A DNA stretch of 64,000 bases, from contig JAKFWA010000122.1 of assembly GCA_021732995.1 (NCBI GenBank), positions 1-64,000 of the forward strand. The letters are read 5' to 3'. The stretch comes from Planctomycetaceae bacterium (GTDB lineage Bacteria; Planctomycetota; Planctomycetia; Planctomycetales; Planctomycetaceae). Below the pieces are notes generated by a model. The model saw only the letters and a program-made list of their open reading frames with translations. It did no database searches and was not told the origin of the DNA. Below are positions 43,986-54,400 of this stretch, piece by piece; the first letter of the stretch is position 1, and every line of letters begins with the position of its first letter. A program made the translations under genes and the position numbers.

Positions 43986-44051
43986 GGCACATGGAATGTG
44001 CCGTCCGCTATAGGCTATGGCGGGGGAGGGTTACGGCACATGGAATGTGCC
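43986..44051. repeat. Direct repeat of a 17-base hairpin
   Basis: The unit GGCACATGGAATGTGCC occurs at 43986-44002 and again, identical, at 44035-44051. Each unit is itself a hairpin (7-base stems, GGA loop). It lies in the 227-base gap between the SDR and DUF1501 genes. Confidence 0.8.
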
Positions 44052-44083
44052 TACTACTTTCCAGCATTGCCTACTGACGGGTG

Positions 44084-45418
44084 TCAGACCAGACCGTGAA
44101 TCACTTTGCCGCCGTTGACCACCCGGACGGGGCGACCTTCGGGAGTATAAAACTCTTCGTTCGGGTCGATGCCCAGCAGGTGGTACATCGTGGCGGCAAG
44201 GTCTTCCGGTCCGGTGGGGTCGCCATCAGGACGTTCACCGCGGGCGTTCGTCTTGCCGACGACCACTCCCGGCTTGATGCCGCCGCCGGCCATCAGAATG
44301 CAGTTCGACGGACCCCAATGGTCGCGTCCGGCGTACTGATTGACGCGCGGCGTGCGGCCGAATTCGCCCATCACAATCACCATCGTCTTGCCGAGGATGC
44401 CACGATCGTCGAGGTCTCGCAGCAACGTCGACAACGTCTGATCGAGTTGTGGCAGCAGGTCGTTCTTCAGGACCTTGAAGTTGTCATAGTGCGTGTCCCA
44501 GTTCTGGTGATCCACGGTCACGCAGCGCACTCCGGCTTCCACCAGACGACGCGCCGCCAGACTGCATTGGCCGAGTGTCGTGCGGCCGTATTCATTCCGC
44601 AGAGCGGTTGATTCCTGACCGATGTCGAACGCACGGCGCGTTTCTGGTGAGGTCACCAGTTCTAGAGCCTTCTGCTGGAACGTCGTCATCTGCTTGGCGG
44701 ACTTGTTGGCTTCGACTTCGCTGGCCTGACGGAAGCGGTCAACGCGAGCCATCAGGTTCTTGCGGTCATCCAGACGTGTCGAATCCACGGCCAATGGCGG
44801 CAGCAGGTCGGGCACTGAAAAGTTTGGCTGGTTCGGATCGGCTTCGACGACGAACGGTGCGCTTGCCGAACCCAGATAGGCAGGACCAGCCGACGGGTGC
44901 ATCTTCGGCAGGCAGACATACGCCGGCACGCCACCGCGCGGACCGAGTTGCTTGCTGATCATCGAACCGTGTGAGGGTCGTTGATTGTTCGGCTTCAGAT
45001 TGACGTTGAAGCCCGGAGCCGGGTGATAGCCCGTGAGCATGTAGTGATCAGCGTCGCCGTGACCGGAATTGCTGTGCGTCATCGAACGCAACAGCGAGAA
45101 CCGGTGCGCGGTCTGAGCCAGCTTCGGCAGATGCTCGCAGACCTCCATACCGGGCACGTTGGTGGCGATCGGCGAGAAGTCGCCGCGGAACTCTGGAGGC
45201 GCGTTGGGCTTCAAGTCGAGCGTGTCAATGGTGCTCAAGCCGCCCTTGAGGAACAGAATGATCACCGAGACATCGCTGTTCGGATTTGGCTTCGCCGCCT
45301 TGCTTTCAGCGGCCAGCAGTTGCGGGAGCGAAAAGGCTCCGCCAAGGGTGCCGGCAACACCGACTCGCAAGAGTTCACGGCGGTTGATTCCGTCGCAGAA
45401 ACCACGTTGCTTAGTCAT
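44084..45418 (-). CDS. DUF1501 Tat-exported protein
   Basis: The product is 444 residues. A twin-arginine signal (NRRELLRVGVAGTLGG) leads to the DUF1501 domain with VIILFLKGGLSTIDTLDLKP, RSMTHSNSGHGDADHYMLTGYHP, VDHQNWDTHYDNF and VIVMGEFGRTPRVN. The domain is related to alkaline-phosphatase/sulfatase proteins. It is adjacent to and downstream of the DUF1549/DUF1553 gene; this pairing is a hallmark of planctomycetes and the two are probably functional partners in the periplasm. Confidence 0.94.
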   Translation of the reverse strand: MTKQRGFCDGINRRELLRVGVAGTLGGAFSLPQLLAAESKAAKPNPNSDVSVIILFLKGGLSTIDTLDLKPNAPPEFRGDFSPIATNVPGMEVCEHLPKLAQTAHRFSLLRSMTHSNSGHGDADHYMLTGYHPAPGFNVNLKPNNQRPSHGSMISKQLGPRGGVPAYVCLPKMHPSAGPAYLGSASAPFVVEADPNQPNFSVPDLLPPLAVDSTRLDDRKNLMARVDRFRQASEVEANKSAKQMTTFQQKALELVTSPETRRAFDIGQESTALRNEYGRTTLGQCSLAARRLVEAGVRCVTVDHQNWDTHYDNFKVLKNDLLPQLDQTLSTLLRDLDDRGILGKTMVIVMGEFGRTPRVNQYAGRDHWGPSNCILMAGGGIKPGVVVGKTNARGERPDGDPTGPEDLAATMYHLLGIDPNEEFYTPEGRPVRVVNGGKVIHGLV

Positions 45419-45506
45419 GGGAGGCCTCTCTGATTCTCGCTTCGGGCGGGTACGGTGAAGCTATTGGCGGGGAATCGACTGACCAAACTTTTTCGCGTTC
45501 TGCATT

Positions 45507-47921
45507 CTAGTGGTTGAACAGGAACTCCGTCGTGTTCATCAGGCTCCAGGCTAGGTCTTCGACCGCCCGGCGGCGCTGTCCACTCTGTTTCTTGAAATAT
45601 TCAATTGCTGCGGCCCGCTCATCGGCGGATGGCGGACGCGCGTAAAACGTCAAATAGAGTTCATCAATCAGGGCCGCATCGTCGGTCATCTGCGTCGCCA
45701 GCTTCGTGATGCGACCGCCTTCGTGAGCCAGCTTGTCCTGAATCAGCGGCGAGTTCATCACATGCAGCACCTGAGCGACGCTCGGTTCCGCGTTGCGTTC
45801 ACAATCACACACGGTCGCTCGCACCGGACGTCCAAAGATCCGCAGGAAGTAATGCGGCACGTGGCTGTCCCACAGTTGAATCGCTCGATAGCCCGCCGGC
45901 AGACCGTCAAACTTTTCGGGCACGCCGGTCGTCTGGCAGACGGCGTCAAACAGCACTTCGGCATCGAGCGATCGCAGCAAGGCACGCGAGTAATTCTGTT
46001 CGTCACTGAGGTTTGTTGGGTTGGTCGCCGACGTCAGTTGATAAGTGCGCGATGAGGTAATGAACCGCACCAGAGCCTGCACATCGAAGCCGCTGTCCGT
46101 GAAGCGCTTCGCCAGCGCGTCCAGCAGTTCGGGGTTCGACGGCGGGTTCGTCAGCCGGACGTCATCGATCGGAGTCACTAGTCCGCGACCGGTGAAGTGA
46201 GCCCACATGCGATTGGCAAAACTCTTCGCGAACCACGCGTTGCCGGGTGACGTCATCCACGCGGCCAGAGCCTTGCGGCGGTCGCCTTCGGGAGACGCCT
46301 CGCCTTGAGCTTCACCGAGGGCATGCGCATGAATCGCGTCGCCCGTGCGAGGATGTTTCAACGGGCTGTTGTTGGCAGCCGTGAAGAGGACCTCACCGCG
46401 GCCGTTCTTCTTGATGTTCGGCTGCACGAAGAACGCTTCCATGCCGACGTAATCATCCTGACCCCAGCGGTCGAACGGATGATGGTGGCACTGAGCACAT
46501 TCAATCCGCACGCCGAGGAACACCTGCGAGATCGTGCTGGCTCGATCACCCGGCTTCGTCACCGCTTTGAAGAGATGCGCTGCCGGTGCCTGCGCCAGTT
46601 CCCCGTCGGCCGTCAGCAGTTCACGCACAAACTGATCGAAGTGCTTGTTGCTGGCGAAGCTCTCGCGAATCCATGAGTAATACAGGAACGCCCCGCGTTG
46701 ACCGAGCACCTGCCGATCGACGCGCAGCAAGTCAGACCATTTCAGAGCCCAGTAGTCCGCGTATTCAGGGCGAGTCAGCAGTTGGTCTACGAGCTTCTGG
46801 CGTTTGTCTGCACTGGTGTCGGCCAGAAACGCGCGTGCCTCTGCCGCTGTTGGCAGGGTACCGATCAGGTCGAGGTAGACTCGCCGCAGGTAGTCGGCAT
46901 CGGAGCAGATTCCAGAGGGTGTAATCCCCAGCTTTCGCAGCTTGGCATCGACCAGCTCATCAATCTGATTCTTGACGACCGGCCAGGCGGGGGCATTCTC
47001 GATCGAAGGCTGAGGAATCAACGCTCGGAAGATATCGACCGAGCCCATGAAGCTGGCCATCACAGCCACATCGCCGGGCTTTTTCCCTGCGACAACAAAG
47101 CCGCGATCATCGACCGCCGCGATGCCTTCGTTGTTCGACTGGAACTTAGCCAGAGTCGTGACATCAACCCGTCGGCCATCGGTGTAAGTCGCGATCACGC
47201 GGAGCTGTTGCTGAGCGTCGAAGGTCAACTGCCGTTCGCGCGGTGAGACCTCAATGGATTTTACTTGAGGGTCATCCTTCTGACCGAAGGGCATGCCGCC
47301 CGCGATCCAATCGCGCAACAAGCTGTATTCGACTGAGTCCGCCTTGATGCGAACTCCGCCGCCATGAGGCATTCCGCCGGAGGCTTTTACCAGCAGCAAA
47401 CTTTGCTCGGGCAACAGCGGATGCGTGCGGCGTCCGCGCGACTCCTGAGTCAGCGTGAGATGATCCGCTTTCGGATCGAAGCCAAAGACGGACAGCTTGA
47501 ACCCGTTCTGTCCTTCAGCTTTGGCGTGACAAGCCGACGAGTTGCAACCGTAGCGGCTGAGTATGGGGATGATATCCCGCTCGAAATTGAACGCCGCGCG
47601 CTGGCCGAGGTTACTCACCGTCACTTGGATGAGCGTCTTCTTGCCCGCGATTTCGGCTTCGATCGTCGCTGCGCCGTTGCTGACTCCAGAAACGAAACCG
47701 GTCGGGGAAACCTGACAGATATCAGGATTCACCGACCGATACGTGACCGCTCGAGTCTTATCAACGACCTTACCGCCAGCGTCCGTGTCGGACACCAGCA
47801 GTTGAAAGTTCGCACCGCGACCGTCCAGCGACACAGCTGCGGGGTCTGCTACCAGACCGCTCGCATCCGCGCCAGGAAGGAGCGCCAGAAACGCTGCTTG
47901 TATGAGGAGCACGCACCACAC
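45507..47921 (-). CDS. DUF1549/DUF1553 protein with Ig-like domains and CX4CH motif
   Basis: The product is 804 residues with a GTG start at 47921 and GAGG 9 bases upstream. A signal peptide (about 1-20) precedes a BIG2-like Ig domain (about 25-105) and then C126-NSSA-C131-H132, a CX4CH variant of the usual CX2CH heme site. A second Ig-like part (about 220-315) leads to DUF1549 (about 325-520, with CAQCHHHPFDRWGQDDYVG) and DUF1553 (about 560-780). It lies 88 bases upstream of DUF1501 on the same strand. Suspected role: redox or polymer handling in the periplasm; unproven. Confidence 0.92.
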   Translation of the reverse strand: MWCVLLIQAAFLALLPGADASGLVADPAAVSLDGRGANFQLLVSDTDAGGKVVDKTRAVTYRSVNPDICQVSPTGFVSGVSNGAATIEAEIAGKKTLIQVTVSNLGQRAAFNFERDIIPILSRYGCNSSACHAKAEGQNGFKLSVFGFDPKADHLTLTQESRGRRTHPLLPEQSLLLVKASGGMPHGGGVRIKADSVEYSLLRDWIAGGMPFGQKDDPQVKSIEVSPRERQLTFDAQQQLRVIATYTDGRRVDVTTLAKFQSNNEGIAAVDDRGFVVAGKKPGDVAVMASFMGSVDIFRALIPQPSIENAPAWPVVKNQIDELVDAKLRKLGITPSGICSDADYLRRVYLDLIGTLPTAAEARAFLADTSADKRQKLVDQLLTRPEYADYWALKWSDLLRVDRQVLGQRGAFLYYSWIRESFASNKHFDQFVRELLTADGELAQAPAAHLFKAVTKPGDRASTISQVFLGVRIECAQCHHHPFDRWGQDDYVGMEAFFVQPNIKKNGRGEVLFTAANNSPLKHPRTGDAIHAHALGEAQGEASPEGDRRKALAAWMTSPGNAWFAKSFANRMWAHFTGRGLVTPIDDVRLTNPPSNPELLDALAKRFTDSGFDVQALVRFITSSRTYQLTSATNPTNLSDEQNYSRALLRSLDAEVLFDAVCQTTGVPEKFDGLPAGYRAIQLWDSHVPHYFLRIFGRPVRATVCDCERNAEPSVAQVLHVMNSPLIQDKLAHEGGRITKLATQMTDDAALIDELYLTFYARPPSADERAAAIEYFKKQSGQRRRAVEDLAWSLMNTTEFLFNH

Positions 47922-48077
47922 CGGAGGGACCTCGATTGTCGCGCGAGTAGGGATTCGTCCGCGTCACTGGAGGGAACGTGTTTGACGCAGAGCGAGGACT
48001 CATCAACAACAATCGATGGTAGGGTGGTCGCCGGGCCGGATCAACAGCGAGCTAAGGAAAGAGGTCGACGGAGTGGG

Positions 48078-48143
48078 GTAGGACGGACAATCCTGTCCGT
48101 CTTCACTCCAACCCGCAGAGACGGACAGGATTGTCCGTCCTAC
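48078..48143. repeat. Perfect 25-base hairpin repeat
   Basis: Arms 48078-48102 and 48119-48143 match at 25 of 25 positions (core GGACAATCCTGTCCGTC) with a 16-base loop. It lies 11 bases beyond the stop codon of the lipoprotein at 48155, so it could end that transcript, but it has no U-tract and resembles mobile palindromes. Confidence 0.85.
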
Positions 48144-48154
48144 GACTACAGCCC

Positions 48155-48553
48155 TTATGGTCCCTGGAAGAAGAAGTCCGACGGGCCCTTACAGGTGTAG
48201 TAAGGGTATTGGACCATCGCCGGTTGCTGGCAAGGATCCGGATAACGCAGGTTCTTCGGCTCCTTGTATTCCCAAGTGTGGTGGTGGGTCGGACGCCAGA
48301 TGTTGTCCTGTCCCGGAGGACAAGCCGACATCGGCGGGCAATTCGCCATCCCTTGTTGGCCCCAGGCTGGTCCATCGTAGTAGACCGGCCCGGCCGTCAT
48401 GCCAGCTCCTGGCAGTTGGTGCTGGCCGGACATTTCTCCGCCCATCGGACCCATTGGACCCGGGTTCTGACCTCGCACGACGCCGTGGTTGCAGCCAACA
48501 CTCAGGCTGATCAGGCCGCAGCCAATCAACCAAGCCGCCAGATTACGTTTCAT
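48155..48553 (-). CDS. Small Pro/Gly-rich lipoprotein
   Basis: The product is 132 residues from the ATG at 48553, with AGAGGA 7 bases upstream. A lipoprotein signal (MKRNLAAWLIGCGLISLSVGC) is followed by a Gly/Met/Pro-rich region and a C-terminal half with many Cys, Tyr and Pro (HHHTWEYKEPKNLRYPDP). No domain recognised. Similar proteins are planctomycete-specific. Confidence 0.78.
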   Translation of the reverse strand: MKRNLAAWLIGCGLISLSVGCNHGVVRGQNPGPMGPMGGEMSGQHQLPGAGMTAGPVYYDGPAWGQQGMANCPPMSACPPGQDNIWRPTHHHTWEYKEPKNLRYPDPCQQPAMVQYPYYTCKGPSDFFFQGP

Positions 48554-48849
48554 CTGGATTCCTCTCCGTCCCTGGATAGCGGTCAAGCTCCTGCGACTTC
48601 AGGCATTCCCGCCGTCGCGTTGTCTTCCCCTACCGTTATCGACCGCAAACCCGGACGAATTCGGAGATTCGGCATCTGCCGGACGACCGTCACAACCGGC
48701 AGTGTCGACCGATATTGCAGCTCTACCCCAGCCTCAATAGATTACCGCCGTCTTGGAGTGTTCCCGGCGGTCGGATTCGCCATCCAATGGAAGTAAACTC
48801 CAAGGCCGCATAAGTTTATGCTGACAACACGAACAACGGAGTGGGTCAC

Positions 48850-49593
48850 GTGTTTATCGCCGCCTCGTCCCGCTGCTTTTCCGATTTGCGTTTCGACGAC
48901 GCTTGTCGAGCCATTGTGGACCTTGAGTACGACAAGCTCGACATTTATCTGGATGAGTCATCCAAGCACCTGAAACCGTCTGAGGTTGCTCAGAGTCCAG
49001 AAGCGTTCAGCCAGCGCATGCGGGACGTAACTCGCCTCTCGCCGATAGCCTTCAGCATCGCTCACGACATCTCGCCGGACACGCTGAAAGGCATCTGCAC
49101 CGCCGCCAAGCTGCTTCAGGTGACTCAAGTCACCGTGCCCGCCGCCGAGATCGGGACGCCGTTCAATTCCGAGATCGATCGCCTGCGCACCTTCATTGGC
49201 ATCGCGAATCAGCTCGGCATCCGGCTGTCGATTCACACCAAGACCGGGCACCTCACGGAAGATCCGCACACGGCAGTTGAGCTCTGCCAGTCCGTACGCG
49301 GTTTGGGGATCTCCCTGGATCCCAGCTACTACTTGTGCGGCCCGCATCGCGATCAGAACTACGATCAGGTCTACCCGTACGTGTTCCACACGTACCTGCG
49401 CGACTCGACGCCGAGCCAGTTGCAGGTGCAAGTCGGACTCGGTGAAGTCGACTACGCGAAGCAAATCGTCAGCCTGCGTCGCGAGGAATATCGCCGCGCG
49501 TTGTCAGTCGACTTCGACCCCGCGCTGATGGATTCAGCCGCTCGCCCCCTGGAAATGCGGAAGATGCGTCTGCTGCTGGAAACTCTGCTGTAA
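48850..49593 (+). CDS. Sugar phosphate isomerase/epimerase-like TIM-barrel protein
   Basis: The product is 247 residues. I choose the GTG at 48850 because GGAG lies 9 bases before it and too close to the GTG at 48841. It reads VFIAASSRCFSDLRFDDACRAIVDLEYDKLDIYLDESS, then TVPAAEIGTPFNSEIDRLRTFIGIANQLGIRLSIHTKTGHL, like AP-endonuclease-2-type TIM barrels (xylose isomerase-like). The C-terminal half has HTYLRDSTPSQLQVQVGLGEVDY, which supplies the metal-ligand region of the family. Substrate unknown. Confidence 0.85.
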   Translation: MFIAASSRCFSDLRFDDACRAIVDLEYDKLDIYLDESSKHLKPSEVAQSPEAFSQRMRDVTRLSPIAFSIAHDISPDTLKGICTAAKLLQVTQVTVPAAEIGTPFNSEIDRLRTFIGIANQLGIRLSIHTKTGHLTEDPHTAVELCQSVRGLGISLDPSYYLCGPHRDQNYDQVYPYVFHTYLRDSTPSQLQVQVGLGEVDYAKQIVSLRREEYRRALSVDFDPALMDSAARPLEMRKMRLLLETLL

Positions 49594-49877
49594 GCAACAG
49601 GCTCGGACTCTTTCACCGATGGGATGTTCGCGGCGCCATCCACAGCGCCTGAGCAGTTTGAAACAGAAGCTGGCGACGGACGCAAAGCAGGTTGATTGAA
49701 GTCCTTCGTCGTTCCCTTCCTGAGGTGGGCGTCGCCGATGCTATTGCTGCAAAGGACATCGAACGCTCGGGTTGCGAACCGAAACAAAGTGACTGCAATC
49801 GCGACTATTGGCTAGTAAGCTGTGAAAATGCGACTGCTCAGTGACGGCGAGCCCCTGTCGATCCTCGTGCGGGTGAA

Positions 49878-50324
49878 TCACAACGTTTTGTTCTGGGCCA
49901 GGCGTCGGTCAATAAGCTCCTGAACTCGGTTTAACTCGCGGTCGGTGTCCGGATACGGCGGCTCGAATTTGGCGATCTCGATCCACTGAGACACCTGATC
50001 GTCTTTGATGTATTGACGATTGTCGTCCACGATCAAGCAGCGATCTGCAGCTACGTTGGGGATGTTCCCCAGGTCTTTGAACTCTCGATCCCAGTCGACG
50101 AAAGAGATCTCGCTCAGCCACATTGGGGCCAGCTTGCGAGCCACGAGGTTGTAAATGATCGCATGGCAGCGAGCGTCGCTGACGGCCGTGTAAATGTAGA
50201 TGTGCTCGAACCGCAGACGACAGAACTCCAGAAACTGGAATAGCCCCGGGCGCGCGAACTGACTGACGGCGTTTGAGATCAGGGTTCCTTCGAGGTCCAG
50301 AGCGATCACTGTTTCGTGAGGCAT
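49878..50324 (-). CDS. HAD-like phosphatase-fold protein (NIF-type) with DLEGT motif
   Basis: The product is 148 residues. It starts VIALDLEGTLIS: Asp10 is the expected nucleophile, but the second Asp of the DxD motif is Glu12. It continues with YIYTAVSDARCHAII and closes with CLIVDDNRQYI, as in NLI-interacting-factor-like HAD phosphatases. A Glu in the acid position reduces or changes activity in relatives. No partner gene is obvious. Confidence 0.82.
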   Translation of the reverse strand: MPHETVIALDLEGTLISNAVSQFARPGLFQFLEFCRLRFEHIYIYTAVSDARCHAIIYNLVARKLAPMWLSEISFVDWDREFKDLGNIPNVAADRCLIVDDNRQYIKDDQVSQWIEIAKFEPPYPDTDRELNRVQELIDRRLAQNKTL

Positions 50325-50592
50325 GCTACATCCGGGATTTCAGGCAGGAGGTCGTCGACCTTGATGGCTGCAGCTTGACATTGATGCTTCCAGAGCGCGT
50401 GTTGCGCAGATTCATCCATTCCGTGAGCAGGCTCCAAAAGCGGTGGTATTGAGCCTCTCAAGCATGTTGAGGTTCGCTCGCGGTTGCTGGATGGCGAACT
50501 CAGGCTCCGAAATCTGTGCTGGGACTCAACGGCGAGCACACACACGCTACAGTCTGGAGCCTCGGTTTCTCGCCCTTCACCAATTGCGCTCG

Positions 50593-51393
50593 ATGGTATT
50601 CGACACTCCTCAAACTCTGAAGTGGCTGCTGATCGGAGACGCGAACTCTCCGCATTTCGAGCGTGTGCGCGGCTGTCTGCTGGGGCGGATTCAACAGCAA
50701 CTGGCAACGTTGGCGGGCGCACTGGAGTGGCTGGAATCAGGTCAGCAGGTGCCGGATGGCGTGCTGGTCTATCAGTCCTTTCCCGATGAGTTTGCTCCCG
50801 ATCACGTCGAACAGATGATTGGTCTGCTGCCACTGGCCCGCTGGATTGTGTGCTTTGGTCCCTGGTGCGAATCGGTCGGTCGAACCGAGCAGGTGTGGCC
50901 CGTCGCGTGGTGTGTGCCGTTAAGGGACGTCGAGCCGCGCGTTGCTCGAGAACAAGCCGCGCATCGACGCGATGATCCGAGCTGGTTGCCGACCATGTCA
51001 CGCGATGAAAGCTTCGCCCGTTCCGCGACTGAGTTAACTCGGGCTCCGCGGGCACAGGGTCAGCGAGTGGCGGTTCAAGGAGACGACCCGGCGTTCGTCG
51101 AGACAGTCGAAGCCATTCTACGGAGCCAGGGAAGCGTTCTGGTCGCGCCTGCGGATGCAGACCTGATCTTTGTCACGACCGGCCCTCTGCAGCCTGACAT
51201 GCTTCCAACGATCGCAGCGCTGCGCGCGGCTTCTCCGTCCGCGCGCTTGATCGTTGTGTCCGATCTGCTGACGGATTCCGAGGCAGCTCAGGTACGGGCC
51301 GGTGGCGCGGATGAGGTGATCTCGGCGCTGCGATTTGTGGAAGCGATCACCGTGCGTGTCACGTCGGACGTCGGCACCGCGACCATGAAATAG
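50593..51393 (+). CDS. Unknown protein, possible degenerate receiver-like C-terminal fold
   Basis: The product is 266 residues if the ATG at 50593 is used; the start has no strong ribosome site and an upstream start is possible. The N-terminal half has LKWLLIGDANSPHFERVR with Trp/Leu patches. The C-terminal half (about 165-255) is Rossmann-like: RVAVQGDDPAFVETVEAIL, ADLIFVTTGPL, ARLIVVSDLLTDSEAAQVRAGGADEVIS. The latter resembles a response-regulator receiver but I do not see its phospho-acceptor Asp or other acidic residues in place. No two-component partners are near. Confidence 0.65.
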   Translation: MVFDTPQTLKWLLIGDANSPHFERVRGCLLGRIQQQLATLAGALEWLESGQQVPDGVLVYQSFPDEFAPDHVEQMIGLLPLARWIVCFGPWCESVGRTEQVWPVAWCVPLRDVEPRVAREQAAHRRDDPSWLPTMSRDESFARSATELTRAPRAQGQRVAVQGDDPAFVETVEAILRSQGSVLVAPADADLIFVTTGPLQPDMLPTIAALRAASPSARLIVVSDLLTDSEAAQVRAGGADEVISALRFVEAITVRVTSDVGTATMK

Positions 51394-51395
51394 AA

Positions 51396-51421
51396 AGAGC
51401 CAGTTGCAGGCAACTGGCTCT
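51396..51421. terminator. 12-base-pair hairpin between convergent genes
   Basis: Arms AGAGCCAGTTGC (51396-51407) and its complement (51410-51421) pair perfectly around a two-base loop. It begins three bases after the stop of the 50593 gene and precedes the 3' end of the giant gene by 35 bases. There is a CT-rich but not T-rich tail, so it is a plausible bidirectional terminator, not proven. Confidence 0.65.
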
Positions 51422-51456
51422 CTCTGAACTGCTTTATCACACAGCCAGCGGCTGTC

Positions 51457-54400
51457 CTAGAAGTTGAACATATTCAGCACCGAAGTTGACAGCACGAAGG
51501 CGTTATCCACTTCGCCTGGCTCAAGGTAGAAGTTGCTTTCGGACGGAGGTGTCCCGGAACCGGTACCACCGACCAGAGTATCAACTCCACCGTTGCCCAG
51601 CAGACTGTCAACACCCAGGCCACCGATGAGGATGTCCGGATCGTTGGTGCCGGACAGCGTGTCAGCTCCATCATCACCGAGCAGGATGTCGCGACCCAGG
51701 CCACCGACGATTCTGTCGTTGCCGGCGTCGCCGCGAATCAAGTCGCCGCCCGCACCGCCATCGACGAAGTCATTGCCGTCACCCGCCTTGATGGTGTCGT
51801 CGCCATCGCCACCGTACATCGCATCGTTGCCAGCGTCGCCAGCCAGCTTGTCGTTGCCGGCGCCGCCGTCGATCGAGTCATTGCCGGCGTCGCCCTTCGC
51901 GGTGTCGTTGCCGTCACCAGCCAGGATACTGTCATTACCACCGTTGCCGCGGATGTAGTCATCGCCCACACCGCCTTGTACGGTGTCGTTACCGCCACCA
52001 CCGTACATGTTGTCGTTGCCCTGGCCGCCCAGGATCATGTCGTTGCCGTTACCGCCGACGATGAAGTCGTTGCCGAAGTCGCCGTCGAGCACGTTACGAC
52101 CGACCGCCGAAGGATCAGCATCGAGTCGGCTGTTACCGGCGACCAGCGAGTCGTTACCAGCGCCACCGTTCGCCTGGAAGGTAATCAAGCTGTAGGAGTT
52201 GGCCCCGGCGTTGAGGCTGTCGTCGCCATCACCCAGCGACAACTGGATGACCACCGAGTCGATCGATCCCGTCAGATCGCCAGTGGTGAAGACGTCAGCT
52301 CCACCTGCCGTGTTCAGCACAATGACTTCCGTGCGGCGGAACATGACCGAGAACGCTGTTCCCGATGTCTTGGCGAGGTTCAGGAAGCCCGACGAGTAGG
52401 TGAGCGAGTAAGTATCATTGCCGCTGGTACCATCGGCCACCTGCATCACGTCGCCCGACGTGCCCTGACCATCGACGAGGTCGTTGCCTTCGCCTGTTAC
52501 CAGGAAGTCGAGACCGGCGGCACCCAGCAGCGAGTCGTTGCCGCCACCACCAATCAGCGAGTCGTCGTTATTGTCGCCCAGCAGGAAGTCGTTACCGAGA
52601 CCACCATTGATGGTGTCGTTGGCATCGCCACCGTAGAGCGAGTCGTTGCCGTCACCACCGAAGATGATGTCGATGGCTGCCGCACCGGTGATGAGGTCGT
52701 TACCACCTTCACCCAGCAGCGAGTCCGCTTCATCACCGCCATCGATGTTGTCGTCGCCGTCACCGCCGAGGATGGTATCAAGGCCCACTGCACCCTGAAT
52801 TACGTCGGCTCCCAGACCGCCCAGCAGGCTGTCGCTACCTGAGTTGCCGAGCAAGGTGTCATTGCCTGCACCGCCATCGACCGTGTCGTTACCGGCATTG
52901 CCAGTAACACTGTCATTGCCGCCGCCCGCGTTGATGGTGTCATTGCCGAGACCACCGTCGATCGAGTCGTTGCCACCACCACCCAGCAGGGTGTCGTTAC
53001 CACCGTTGCCGAGAATCGTGACAGCACCGAGCGTGTAAGCCGACGCGTCAATTACGCTGGCCTCGTCGCCGCCGATGAACTTGAACTCTTCGATGGAACT
53101 GAACGTTGTCGGCGAGCCACCAATCGTCAGTGTCGCGTTGGTCAGGATGACTGTACCCAACCCGGCCACGTTCAAATCGATGCGGTCCGTTCCGAGTTCG
53201 CCGTTTAGCGAGTTGTTACCGGCGCCGCCGTCCAGAGTATCATTGTCGTTACCACCCAGCAGCGAGTCGTCGCCGAGTTCACCACTGAGGAGGTCGTTTC
53301 CGGCACCGCCATTGAGCGTATCATTGTCATTACCACCCAGCAGCGAGTCGTTGTCGGCACCGCCATCAAGGCTGTCGGCACCAGCACCACCGTTGAGCGT
53401 GTCGTTACCAGCGTCACCCTGCAGAGTATCAACCCCGTCTTCGCCGTTCAGGACGTCGACGCCGTCTCCACCGTGCAGGTTGTCGTTATTCAGGCCACCC
53501 GCGAGCGTGTCGTTTCCGACGCCGCCATCGAGTGTATCATTGCCATTTCCGCCCAGCAGGCTGTCATTGCCGCCCTGGCCGACGATGTTGTCGTCGCCAA
53601 TTCCGCCACCGAGCGTATCGCCGAGGTTATCATCAGCGGTGACGAGATCGTGGCCTCGCAGCGTGTCATTACCGCCCGAACCGAAGAGGGTATCCGCTCC
53701 GGCGCCGCCGTTCATCGTTTCGTTGCCACTTCCGCCCGACAGCGAGTCGTCACCGGCGTCGCCATTCAGCGTGAATGCTCCCGTGAACAACGAGGCATCG
53801 ATCGTGTCGTTTCCGGCGCCGGCATTCAGGACGAAGGTCGCTGCGAATGCGGGATCCAGTGAGGCCACCGCCGCAGTGTTATTACCCGAGCCGAGATTGA
53901 CCGTCAGAGTCGAAGTCGGATTGAGGAAGCTGACGCTTTCAAAGGTTGCCTTGGAATCAACACTGTTGATCAGCGAGTTACCGGCGATCGCGGTATCATC
54001 AACAATCTGCAGGTTGTGGTTGACTGCGTCCGTCAGATTGATCGTGCGGTTCGCCGAGGCGAGATTGTCAACGATCGGCTCCAGTTCGCTGTAAGTAATC
54101 ACGCTGCCGTCGATGGAAATTGTGCCGCTTTCGCCGCCGGTCGCCGTGTAAACAATGTTCGTCGCAGTGAACTTGCCGCTGCTGTCCGTGATCACCACCG
54201 AGTCGCCGCCGATTTCCAGCCCGCCATCAATATTCAGGCCGCCGGTCGGAATCGGATTACCATTCGTATAATCGATCGTGAACACATCGTCGTTCGCCGT
54301 GCCGACCACATTCACAGGTGCGGTGAGATTGGGGCTCGTCGACACCAACATGCCGTCCCTATAGGTCTCGATTGTACCCGCGTTCTGCTGAATCAGCCAT

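Noticed and set aside
50306-51055. 249-codon minus-strand open frame
   Set aside because: Antisense to the gene at 50593; Arg/Ser/Pro-rich product typical of a shadow frame.
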